From contig CAIUZU010000423.1 in the NCBI GenBank assembly GCA_903903705.1, positions 1 through 7,503 of the forward strand: a stretch of 7,503 nucleotides of DNA. Direction: 5' to 3'. The translations under genes were made by a program, and so were the position numbers. Position 1 is the first letter of the stretch. Every line of letters starts with the position of its first letter. This stretch comes from an uncultured Helicobacteraceae bacterium (GTDB lineage Bacteria; Campylobacterota; Campylobacteria; Campylobacterales; Sulfurimonadaceae). Below are positions 1 through 6,076 of the stretch, piece by piece. A model generated the notes under the pieces. That model was given only the letters and a program-made list of their open reading frames with translations, made no database searches and was not told the DNA's origin.

Positions 1-1301
1 ACCTTGGCGGAGACTCTAACAACGAAATGCTTACTCGTATTTACGGCATAGCATTTGCAGACAAAGAGGCTCTAAAAGCTTATCTCGACATGATGGCTGA
101 AGCGGAGAAGAGGGATCACCGCAAACTTGGTGCAGAGATGAAAATGTTTACATTTCGTGAAGAGGTCGGTGCAGGTTTTCCTATCTGGCTTCCAGCAGGT
201 GGAAGACTTCGCGCAAGATTGGAATCGCTTCTTTTTAAAGCTCACCGTAAACGTGGTTATGAGCCTGTTCGCGGTCCTGAAATGCTTAGAAGCGACCTTT
301 GGAAAACATCAGGTCACTACCAAAATTATGGCGAGAACATGTACTTTACAAATATTGACGAGATAGAGTTCGGGGTAAAACCGATGAACTGCGTCGGTCA
401 TATTAAGATATATGAGGATGAATTACATTCGTATCGTGATTTACCTATTAAATACTTTGAGTATGGTGTAGTTCATCGTCATGAGATGACGGGTGCGCTT
501 CACGGACTGTTCCGTGTTCGTGAGTTTACTCAAGATGATGCGCATATCTTTTGTAGAGCAGATCAAATCGAAGAGCAGATAATAGAAGTTGTTGATTTTG
601 TCGATAAAATCATGTCTACATTTGGATTTAACTATAAAATGATGCTCTCGACAAAACCGACAAAAGCAGTCGGAAGTGATGAAGTATGGGAAATTTCTAC
701 ACAGGCACTAAAAAATGCAATGGATAAAAACTCTCTTGTTTATGAGATAGATGAGGGCGGTGGAGCTTTTTACGGTCCAAAAATCGATATTAAAATAACA
801 GATGCAATCGGGCGTGAGTGGCAATGTGGTACAATACAGCTAGACTTTAATCTCCCTAGTAGATTTGAACTTGAATATAACGGTGAAAACAACGATAAGA
901 TTCAGCCCGTTATGATTCACAGAGCAATTTTAGGTTCTTTTGAGCGTTTTATTGGTATATTAACGGAGCATTACGCTGGAGAGTTTCCGATGTTTATCGC
1001 TCCGACTCAAGTTGCAATCGTTCCGATTGCTTCTACGCATAACGATTATGCAAAAGAGTTGGCAGATAAATTGATAGATTTAGGGGCAGATAGCGAGATC
1101 TACTCAAAAAATGATTCTTTAAATAAAAGAATCAGAACAGCTGAAAAGACAAGGGTTCCTATGTTGGTAATCATAGGAGATGAAGAGGTTGAGTCTCGTA
1201 GTGTTGCGATTCGTGACAGAAGAACGAGAGAACAGTACAATCTGAGTGAGAGTGAATTCCTTTTGCTTATACAAACTAAAATAAATGAGGTAAATTTTTG
1301 A
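1..1301 (+). CDS. thrS: Threonyl-tRNA synthetase, 5'-truncated by window edge
   Basis: Charges tRNA-Thr with threonine in the cytoplasm (class II aminoacyl-tRNA synthetase). The frame is already open at the window edge: codons from position 3 read [10 protein letters not shown], matching the conserved stretch just before the catalytic core, so the ATG at 27 is internal. The visible ~432 residues are the catalytic core and anticodon-binding domain. The N-terminal TGS/editing part, roughly 170 residues in relatives, lies upstream. Counting from Met27, the three zinc ligands of the family are visible: Cys122 (in MNCVGH), His173 (in DDAHIF) and His298 (in [14 protein letters not shown]). The motif 2 region is [21 protein letters not shown], and the C-terminal anticodon domain starts near residue 325 (PTQVAIVPI). 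The TGA at 1299-1301 overlaps the infC start, which suggests translational coupling. No sign of disruption. Identification is near certain from family knowledge. Confidence 0.97.
   Translation, partial: LGGDSNNEMLTRIYGIAFADKEALKAYLDMMAEAEKRDHRKLGAEMKMFTFREEVGAGFPIWLPAGGRLRARLESLLFKAHRKRGYEPVRGPEMLRSDLWKTSGHYQNYGENMYFTNIDEIEFGVKPMNCVGHIKIYEDELHSYRDLPIKYFEYGVVHRHEMTGALHGLFRVREFTQDDAHIFCRADQIEEQIIEVVDFVDKIMSTFGFNYKMMLSTKPTKAVGSDEVWEISTQALKNAMDKNSLVYEIDEGGGAFYGPKIDIKITDAIGREWQCGTIQLDFNLPSRFELEYNGENNDKIQPVMIHRAILGSFERFIGILTEHYAGEFPMFIAPTQVAIVPIASTHNDYAKELADKLIDLGADSEIYSKNDSLNKRIRTAEKTRVPMLVIIGDEEVESRSVAIRDRRTREQYNLSESEFLLLIQTKINEVNF
1287..1291 (+). promoter_or_regulatory. Ribosome binding site of infC (decides TTG start)
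   Basis: GAGGT lies inside the last codons of thrS, 6 nt before the TTG at 1298. This is the best Shine-Dalgarno match near the infC 5' end. The next in-frame ATG, at 1322, has no comparable site in front of it (the preceding bases are AAAGACCGTGTCATA). This supports TTG as the initiation codon. Confidence 0.75.
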
Positions 1302-1813
1302 ACAAAAAAGACCGTGTCATAATGAATGACGATATCCGTGTACCAGAAGTACGTTGTAATGTAGATGGAGCTGAGTCATTAGGGATTATTTCTACTGATG
1401 ACGCTATGGAAAAAGCAAATGAGTTGGGCTTAGATTTAGTTTTAATCGCTCCAGATGCAAAACCTCCTGTTGCAAAGATTATGGATTACGGTAAGTACAA
1501 ATACCAAGAAGAGAGAAAGCTTAAAGAACAGAGAAAAAATCAAGTTAAAATTGATGTTAAAGAGATTAAATTGTCTGTTAAGATTGCAGAAAATGATGTT
1601 GCTTATAAAGTAAAACATGCAAGAGAGTTTCTTGAAGAAGGAAAGCATGTAAAGTTTCGCGTATTTTTAAAAGGTCGTGAAATGTCAAATCCTGATTCCG
1701 CGAAAGATGTTCTTCTAAAAGTTTGGGCTATGATTGAAGATGTTGCAATTATGGATAAAGAACCTAAATTTGAAGGTCGTTATTACAATTTATACGTATT
1801 ACCTAAAAAGTAA
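1298..1813 (+). CDS. infC: Translation initiation factor IF-3
   Basis: Binds the 30S subunit, prevents premature 50S joining and checks start codon and initiator tRNA pairing. The protein has 171 residues, a typical length. The N-terminal domain spans about 1-75 and carries the family signature around residues 55-70 ([16 protein letters not shown]). A lysine-rich linker follows at ~70-84. The C-terminal domain, ~85-171, includes [22 protein letters not shown] and [10 protein letters not shown]. The start chosen is TTG at 1298, supported by GAGGT 6 nt upstream and by the 4-nt overlap with the thrS stop (TTGA). A shorter alternative is ATG at 1322 ([10 protein letters not shown]), but it lacks a good ribosome binding site. 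The usual downstream partners rpmI and rplT are absent; a convergent transporter gene follows instead. Non-AUG infC starts are known from E. coli (AUU, autoregulated), but whether TTG has that role here is unknown. Confidence 0.97.
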   Translation: MNKKDRVIMNDDIRVPEVRCNVDGAESLGIISTDDAMEKANELGLDLVLIAPDAKPPVAKIMDYGKYKYQEERKLKEQRKNQVKIDVKEIKLSVKIAENDVAYKVKHAREFLEEGKHVKFRVFLKGREMSNPDSAKDVLLKVWAMIEDVAIMDKEPKFEGRYYNLYVLPKK

Positions 1814-1826
1814 TTATAAACTTTCG

Positions 1827-1886
1827 CATCTTTAGCGAGTAGTGTTTTTATCCCAGTCACTAAAGATGATTTTTTCTCATCTTTAG
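1827..1886. repeat. Three-copy CATCTTTAG element (one copy inverted)
   Basis: CATCTTTAG occurs at 1827-1835 and 1878-1886, and its reverse complement CTAAAGATG at 1860-1868. The middle copy could pair with either flank: a 9-bp stem with the upstream copy, or the longer 12-bp stem with the downstream copy. This may be a partly decayed duplicate of the terminator arm, or two mutually exclusive hairpins in the infC 3' untranslated region. The repeats are seen directly; any function is inferred. Confidence 0.5.
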
Positions 1887-1888
1887 TG
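1858..1888. terminator. Convergent-gap hairpin, probable bidirectional terminator
   Basis: The arms CACTAAAGATGA (1858-1869) and TCATCTTTAGTG (1877-1888) are perfect 12-bp inverted repeats with a 7-nt loop (TTTTTTC). The hairpin sits 44 nt after the infC stop and 11 nt after the stop of the opposing transporter gene, where a shared terminator is expected. There is no T-run immediately 3' of the stem on either strand; the only T-run is in the loop. It is therefore not a textbook Rho-independent terminator, and may instead act as an RNA 3'-end stabiliser. Confidence 0.6.
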
Positions 1889-1899
1889 CATGAAAGCTT

Positions 1900-3216
1900 C
1901 TATCTAGATATTTTAGCTCTCAATTCTTCTTCTTGTATTACGCCTTTTGCATATTTAATAACAACCAGATTTTCACTTTCATTTATATACCACTCAGTTA
2001 TATGTTCATTCTCAAGGTTTTGTAACTTTGAGATATCGATATCTGCCTGTGAAATATAGAGGTGGGAGTATCTCGTCGGATTTTGAAGTTTAAGCGTCCA
2101 TAGAAGCCATAAAGTTGCAATAATCGCAATAGATATACCGATAGTTCCTCTATCACTAAACCCCAATAGCAAACCTGCAGAAGTTCCTCCGATAAATGTA
2201 GAAAAATAGGCTACGGAGTTGGCAATTCCCAACGCAGCACCTTTTTGGTGTACTTTGGCAAATTTTGTAATCATTGATTGGACTAACGGTTCCATCATAT
2301 TAAAAGCGATAAAAAACATAACAACGCCTATTATAAAAAGCGTGCTTGAATCTGTAAGCCCCATAATTAAAAATGAGCCGATAAAAAGAGCTATAGAGAG
2401 TAAAAATATCTCTTTTGGCTTGTTATATTTTTCGCCAAATACTGCAGCAGGACCCATTGCAACCAAACCAAATACCATAGCCGGCATATAGGCCATATAA
2501 AGATCTGACTTTTGCCAAGCAAAAGCATCGCTTGTTAGAATAATGGGAATAAGAACAAATGCAACAGTCATTAACCCTTTTTGCATAGCATTAATAATTA
2601 TCATATTTAAAAGATTCGGATCTTTTAAAATATCTGAAGTTTTTGATGTTGCATGATATATATGTTTAATTTTCGGAGGAGTAGGTACTTTTGTAAAAAG
2701 AAGAACAATCGCTAAAAGAGCAAAAACAGCAGTAAGTATAAAAAGAAACTCAACACCGAATCTCGCCCCAAGAACAGGACCCAAACCCATTGCAAGAGCA
2801 AAGCTTACGGCAATTGAAGCTCCCATTATTGCCATCGCTTTACCTCTTGTTTCTTCAGGAACCAAATCTGAGATCATGGCAGCAATAACAGAACCGATTG
2901 CGCCGGCACCTTGAAGTAAACGACCAATCATTAGGGTATATATATCAGTAGAATAGGCACAAATAATAGAACCGACTAGAAATATAAGCAGACCAACCAA
3001 AAGAGTCGGTTTTCTTCCTATCTTGTCGCTCATGGTTCCAAATGGAACTTGAAAAATTGCTTGAGTCAGTGCGTAGCCACCTACCACTATGCCTACAAGA
3101 AGCGGAGTAGAGCCTTCAAGCTCAAGAGCGAACACGGAAATAACAGGTAAAACCAAAAAGAGACCTAAAAACCTGAGAGAGAGAATAGCCGAGAGAGGAA
3201 ATACTTTTTTGAACAT
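1900..3216 (-). CDS. MFS transporter, YajR-like with C-terminal soluble domain
   Basis: Inner-membrane major facilitator superfamily permease of 438 residues (drug:H+ antiporter-like DHA1 group); substrate unknown. Twelve hydrophobic segments are apparent between about residues 5 and 375. The loop 2-3 motif A is GTMSDKIGRKP at 60-70, preceded by TQAIFQVPF. Other recognisable parts are GRLLQGAGA (98-106) and GPVLG (146-150). A central cytoplasmic loop covers ~176-200. After the last membrane segment, about 55 hydrophilic residues (383-438, YSHLYISQADIDIS... to the end) resemble the small ferredoxin-like YAM domain that ends E. coli YajR. The N-terminal half also resembles YajR (SLRFLGLFLVLPV). 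The start ATG is supported by AAGG 6 nt upstream (minus strand, 3226-3223). It stands alone, convergent with infC and divergent from rdgB, so the context gives no substrate. No regulator gene is adjacent. MFS is certain; the YajR subgroup is probable. Confidence 0.93.
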   Translation of the reverse strand: MFKKVFPLSAILSLRFLGLFLVLPVISVFALELEGSTPLLVGIVVGGYALTQAIFQVPFGTMSDKIGRKPTLLVGLLIFLVGSIICAYSTDIYTLMIGRLLQGAGAIGSVIAAMISDLVPEETRGKAMAIMGASIAVSFALAMGLGPVLGARFGVEFLFILTAVFALLAIVLLFTKVPTPPKIKHIYHATSKTSDILKDPNLLNMIIINAMQKGLMTVAFVLIPIILTSDAFAWQKSDLYMAYMPAMVFGLVAMGPAAVFGEKYNKPKEIFLLSIALFIGSFLIMGLTDSSTLFIIGVVMFFIAFNMMEPLVQSMITKFAKVHQKGAALGIANSVAYFSTFIGGTSAGLLLGFSDRGTIGISIAIIATLWLLWTLKLQNPTRYSHLYISQADIDISKLQNLENEHITEWYINESENLVVIKYAKGVIQEEELRAKISR

Positions 3217-3233
3217 TATCTACCTTAATTTAT

Positions 3234-3253
3234 ATATAATTGCGGAATTATAT
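3234..3253. promoter_or_regulatory. Symmetric divergent promoter palindrome
   Basis: Perfect 8-bp arms ATATAATT (3234-3241) and AATTATAT (3246-3253) flank GCGG. Each arm contains a consensus TATAAT -10 box: plus strand 3235-3240, minus strand 3252-3247. The minus-strand box would start the transporter transcript near 3240, with a leader of about 24 nt. The plus-strand box would start rdgB near 3247, with a leader of about 78 nt. Neither has a convincing -35, as is usual for sigma-70 promoters of Campylobacterota. The minus-strand assignment is the better of the two because of its leader length. Confidence 0.45.
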
Positions 3254-3268
3254 TTAAAAGATTGTTTA

Positions 3269-3281
3269 CACAAACTTTGTG
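3269..3281. promoter_or_regulatory. Possible operator: 13-bp palindrome
   Basis: CACAAA (3269-3274), a central C, and TTTGTG (3276-3281) form a perfect inverted repeat between the divergent transporter and rdgB genes. It overlaps the place where the -35 region of the transporter promoter would lie (about 3270-3275 on the minus strand). Size and position suit a dimeric regulator. No regulator gene is nearby, and a 6-bp-arm palindrome can arise by chance in AT-rich DNA. Confidence 0.25.
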
Positions 3282-3324
3282 AGTCAAAATATTGCAAATT
3301 TAAAGAAAATTATAAGGGTTATAA

Positions 3325-3912
3325 ATGAAACTAGTATTGGCAACCTCTAATAAAGGAAAAGTAAAAGAGATAAAAGCACTTTGTAAAGAGTTTGAAGTAA
3401 TTCCCTATAGCGAGCTTATGGAAGAGTTTGAGATAATAGAAGACGGAAGTAGTTTTAAAGAGAATGCTCTTATAAAAGCCAGAGCGGTTTTTAATGCTTT
3501 AAATAGCGATGATGTAATAGTGATGGCGGATGACAGCGGAATTAGTGTTAATGTTCTTGATGGCAAACCGGGTATTTACAGTGCACGGCATGCAGGAAAA
3601 GATGCAACTGATAAAGATAATTTATATAAGCTTATTCAGGATATAAAAGATAAAAACGTAACATCTTCACCTGCATACTATACAGCCGCAATAGCAATTG
3701 TTACAAAAAAGAGTGAATACTGTGTTCATGGCTGGATGTATGGAACAGCGATAAGTGAAACAATCGGTGATGGCGGTTTTGGATATGATCCTATGTTTAT
3801 GCCGCTTGGATATGATAAAACATTAGGCGAATTGGATGATGAAGTTAAAAAAAGTTTATCTCATCGTGCAAAAGCACTTGGGTTGGCAAAAATAGTTTTA
3901 CAAACGTTATAA
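3325..3912 (+). CDS. rdgB: dITP/XTP pyrophosphatase (RdgB/HAM1 family)
   Basis: Hydrolyses non-canonical purine triphosphates (dITP, ITP, XTP) to monophosphate and pyrophosphate, keeping deaminated purines out of DNA and RNA. Cytoplasmic, Mg2+-dependent, normally a homodimer. The protein has 195 residues, usual for the family. Visible motifs in order: TSNKGKVKE (7-15, nucleotide-binding N-terminus), [11 protein letters not shown] (42-52), ADDSGI (68-73, with the catalytic/metal aspartates), [10 protein letters not shown] (82-91), [11 protein letters not shown] (148-158) and SHRAKAL (179-185). The segment usually written ETG before SF reads EDG here, a minor variation. The ATG start has AAGGG (3314-3318) 6 nt upstream. 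It is apparently monocistronic, divergent from the transporter and convergent with uppP. Family assignment is certain; activity is inferred from it. Confidence 0.96.
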   Translation: MKLVLATSNKGKVKEIKALCKEFEVIPYSELMEEFEIIEDGSSFKENALIKARAVFNALNSDDVIVMADDSGISVNVLDGKPGIYSARHAGKDATDKDNLYKLIQDIKDKNVTSSPAYYTAAIAIVTKKSEYCVHGWMYGTAISETIGDGGFGYDPMFMPLGYDKTLGELDDEVKKSLSHRAKALGLAKIVLQTL

Positions 3913-4007
3913 AATCTTTTTGCTTAATTCGTAAAATGAACACTCAATTTTATCTAGAAAAATATTTAACTTAGTACTGTATCGCTGTAAAATCTGCACG
4001 TTATTTC

Positions 4008-4036
4008 CTTATTTCAAAGTATAACTTTGAAATAAG
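4008..4036. terminator. Convergent-gap hairpin, probable bidirectional terminator
   Basis: CTTATTTCAAAGT (4008-4020) and ACTTTGAAATAAG (4024-4036) are perfect 13-bp inverted repeats around a 3-nt ATA loop. The hairpin lies in the 159-nt gap between rdgB and uppP, 35 nt beyond the uppP stop and 95 nt beyond the rdgB stop. No T-run follows the stem on either strand. Its position fits a shared terminator, mainly for uppP. The remainder of the gap (3913-4007) holds no convincing gene; a minor 6-bp inverted repeat ATTAGT/ACTAAT lies at 4055-4072, reaching the uppP stop. Confidence 0.6.
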
Positions 4037-4071
4037 CAAATAGCATTCCAATATATTAGTAAATAAACTAA

Positions 4072-4836
4072 TTACATGTAGTATAAGAAAACAGCTCCAA
4101 CAGCTATTCTATAAATTCCAAAAGTTACAAATGTGTGGGTTGTGAGAAATTTCATCATCGCCTTAACGGTTACAAATGCAATAAGAAATGCCATTGTAAA
4201 TCCAACTGCTAAAAGTGAGTAATCATCCACAATAAGCTCATTACGGTTTTTGAATAAATCATAGGCAGTTGCTGCAAACATGGTTGGGATTGCCAGTAAA
4301 AAAGAGAATTCCGCAGCACTTTTACGTGATAATCCTGCAAAAATCCCTCCAATCATCGTAGCTCCCGAACGACTTGTCCCGGGTATCATTGAAAGAGTTT
4401 GAAAGAACCCTATCATTAAAGACTCTTTTATGCTCAACTCATCTACTGTTTTATCGCTGCTATCATCATGGTTTCTTCTGAAGTATTCGATAATCAAAAA
4501 TATAACACCGCCAATAATCAGCATAATTGCAACGGTTTCAATGCCAAAAAGTGACTTTATAGTTTTGTAAAATAAAAATCCAAAAACAGCCGTCGGCAAA
4601 AATGCTACTGCTATTTTAAGCCATAAAGTTTTATTGACAAGAAGTTTTTGTGAAAACAAAAATAGAACTGCCAAAATGCTGCCGAGTTGAATAGATACTT
4701 CAAAGGTTTTATGTGCGGCTGTTTGTTCAAGTCCCAGCAGGTGAGAAACTAGTATTAGATGCCCAGTAGAAGAGATCGGCAGAAACTCAGTGAAACCTTC
4801 TACAACTCCTAAAATTATCGAATCAACTATGGTCAT
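4072..4836 (-). CDS. uppP: Undecaprenyl-diphosphatase (UppP/BacA)
   Basis: Integral inner-membrane phosphatase that dephosphorylates undecaprenyl diphosphate to the monophosphate lipid carrier used for peptidoglycan and surface polysaccharide synthesis. Overproduction in relatives gives bacitracin resistance. With the start at 4836 the protein has 254 residues, close to the family norm of ~265. The catalytic signature VVEGFTEFLPISSTGHL (11-27) supplies Glu13, Glu17 and His26, and PGTSRSG (152-158) supplies Arg156; these match E. coli Glu17, Glu21, His30 and Arg174. Hydrophobic membrane segments fill the rest, with a charged loop at ~119-137. The start is fixed by the family N-terminus MTIVDSIILG and by AAGGG 5 nt upstream. 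A 22-residue upstream extension to a TTG at 4902 is open but falls within the promoter region and has no family counterpart. Monocistronic, divergent from the aminotransferase operon. Confidence 0.96.
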   Translation of the reverse strand: MTIVDSIILGVVEGFTEFLPISSTGHLILVSHLLGLEQTAAHKTFEVSIQLGSILAVLFLFSQKLLVNKTLWLKIAVAFLPTAVFGFLFYKTIKSLFGIETVAIMLIIGGVIFLIIEYFRRNHDDSSDKTVDELSIKESLMIGFFQTLSMIPGTSRSGATMIGGIFAGLSRKSAAEFSFLLAIPTMFAATAYDLFKNRNELIVDDYSLLAVGFTMAFLIAFVTVKAMMKFLTTHTFVTFGIYRIAVGAVFLYYM

Positions 4837-4841
4837 AAAAG

Positions 4842-4846
4842 CCCTT
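4842..4846 (-). promoter_or_regulatory. Ribosome binding site of uppP (decides start)
   Basis: On the minus strand AAGGG lies 5 nt before the ATG at 4836 (context TTAAGGGCTTTT then ATG). It supports the shorter 254-residue product over the in-frame TTG at 4902. Confidence 0.8.
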
Positions 4847-4876
4847 AATAAAATATGTCTTGAATTTTTTATTGAA

Positions 4877-4885
4877 ATTCTAGCA
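4877..4885 (-). promoter_or_regulatory. Probable uppP promoter, extended -10
   Basis: The minus strand reads TGCTAGAAT: a TG extension plus a near-consensus -10 box (TAGAAT, 4882-4877). Transcription would begin near 4870, giving a leader of about 34 nt. A TTGACT sequence upstream (4902-4897) resembles a -35, but its 14-nt spacer is shorter than usual, so the extended -10 probably carries the recognition. Confidence 0.5.
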
Positions 4886-4913
4886 TAAAAATAAAGAGTC
4901 AATTTAAGTTATT

Positions 4914-4923
4914 TGGATATAAT
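4914..4923 (+). promoter_or_regulatory. Probable promoter of the aminotransferase-hisZ-purA operon
   Basis: A perfect TATAAT box at 4918-4923, in the context TTTGGATATAATGCG, lies 37 nt before the aminotransferase ATG. The predicted start near 4930 would leave a leader of about 30 nt. No clear -35 is present; the upstream DNA is AT-rich, as in Campylobacterota sigma-70 promoters. It faces away from the uppP promoter across about 30 bp. Confidence 0.6.
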
Positions 4924-4960
4924 GCGAGGTTTTAAATTATAACTATTTAGGAACTTTTAC

Positions 4961-6076
4961 ATGTTACTTTTCACACCGGGACCGACTCCAGTACCTCAAA
5001 ATGTTCGCAACGCCATGTCAGATGAGACAATGCACCATCGCACACAAGAATTTGAAGCTATTTTTGAAAAAACCAGAAAATATCTTTTTAACCTTTTTGG
5101 GAGCGATGAAGTTATAATGCTTGCATCGAGCGGAACAGGAGCTATGGAAGCAGCTGTTGTAAACCTCTGTCATAACACGCTCTTAAATGTAAACTCCGGA
5201 AAATTCGGTGAGAGATTTGGAAAAATCGCAATCGCTCATGGGCTTAAAAATGTTGAGATAAAAAATGAGTGGGATACTCCGGTAAGCGTTGATGAGGTTG
5301 TTTTAGCAGTTAAAAGCAACCCAGATATCGACGCTATCGCCGTTCAGATAAGCGAATCGGCAGGCGGGCTTCGTCATCCTGTTGAAGCGATTGCAAAAGC
5401 TCTAAAAGAGATAAATCCAAACATTATGATTATAGCAGACGGTATTACAGCCGTGGGTGTTGAAAAGATTGATATAACAAATATCGATTGTTTGATTGCC
5501 GGAAGTCAAAAAGCACTTATGCTTCCTCCGGGACTTGCTATTTTAGGACTAAGCAACGCTGCAATAGAGAAAATCGGCAAAGGCAGAGGCTACTACTTTA
5601 ATCTTGCTACGGAAATAAAATCTCAAAGAAAAAATACTACCGCTTGGACGGCTGCTACGACTTTGACTATCGGGCTTTTAGAGATACTAGAAACTATCGA
5701 GAAAAACGGCGGATTGGACAAACTCTATGAAGAGACTGATACTAGAGCAAATGCCGTTACTTCTGCACTTCAAGCGATAGGTTTGCATATATATCCAAAA
5801 ACTCCTGCACTTTCTATGACAACGATTGACGATGAAAACGCATCACAAATCAGAAAAATTTTAAAAACTGATTTTGGCGTGAATGTTGCCGGTGGACAAG
5901 ACCACCTTGAGGGTAAGATCTTCCGTATAAATCAGATGGGTTTAATCGCTCCGTATGAGATTTCATGGGTTGTAAACTCTGTTGAGCTCTCCCTTGCCAA
6001 GCTTGGAAGAAGAGCATATGACGGGACTGCAAACAAAGTTTTCAATGAAAAATATTTTAAGTTGGCGAGTAAATGA
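4961..6076 (+). CDS. Class V aminotransferase, alanine/serine-glyoxylate aminotransferase-like
   Basis: PLP-dependent fold-type I transaminase of 371 residues, most like the serine/alanine-glyoxylate (serine-pyruvate) aminotransferase group. The natural amino donor and acceptor cannot be read from sequence. Visible features: N-terminal LFTPGPTPVP (3-12) and HHRTQEFEAIF (25-35), typical of the group; cofactor phosphate-binding ASSGTGAMEA (55-64); ESAGG (132-136); Asp160 in ADGITAVG, which should pair with the pyridine nitrogen; the Schiff-base lysine Lys184 in GSQKALMLPPG; and Arg322 in FRINQMG near the C-terminus, likely binding the substrate carboxylate. The ATG start has AGGA (4949-4952) 8 nt upstream. 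It is the first gene of a likely operon: its TGA overlaps the hisZ-like ATG by 4 nt. Related proteins are sometimes named after a 42-kDa soluble hydrogenase subunit, a historical label not supported by the enzyme motifs. It is not SerC-like in its N-terminus. Confidence 0.9.
   Translation: MLLFTPGPTPVPQNVRNAMSDETMHHRTQEFEAIFEKTRKYLFNLFGSDEVIMLASSGTGAMEAAVVNLCHNTLLNVNSGKFGERFGKIAIAHGLKNVEIKNEWDTPVSVDEVVLAVKSNPDIDAIAVQISESAGGLRHPVEAIAKALKEINPNIMIIADGITAVGVEKIDITNIDCLIAGSQKALMLPPGLAILGLSNAAIEKIGKGRGYYFNLATEIKSQRKNTTAWTAATTLTIGLLEILETIEKNGGLDKLYEETDTRANAVTSALQAIGLHIYPKTPALSMTTIDDENASQIRKILKTDFGVNVAGGQDHLEGKIFRINQMGLIAPYEISWVVNSVELSLAKLGRRAYDGTANKVFNEKYFKLASK

Noticed and set aside
1442..1648. Hydrophobic open frame antisense to infC
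   Set aside because: Its hydrophobic, Phe/Leu-rich composition comes from reading Lys/Glu codons of IF-3 in reverse; no start signal or family match.
2219..2491. 90-codon open frame antisense to the transporter gene
   Set aside because: It lies wholly within a clear MFS coding sequence on the other strand and has no family features.
3089..3328. 79-codon plus-strand frame running from the transporter gene into the divergent region
   Set aside because: Most of it is antisense to the transporter N-terminus and it overlaps the start of rdgB; no ribosome binding site or known motif.
3932..3952. TAAAAT/ATTTTA inverted repeat after rdgB
   Set aside because: A six-bp A/T-only stem with a 9-nt loop is too weak to call a terminator.
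3936..3974. Twelve-codon open frame (MNTQFYLEKYLT) in the rdgB-uppP gap
   Set aside because: It lacks a ribosome binding site, is very short and has no recognisable relative; it could be a gene remnant but nothing supports that.
4055..4072. ATTAGT/ACTAAT 6-bp inverted repeat at the uppP stop
   Set aside because: Short arms made mostly of A and T are expected by chance; the 13-bp hairpin next to it is the better terminator candidate.
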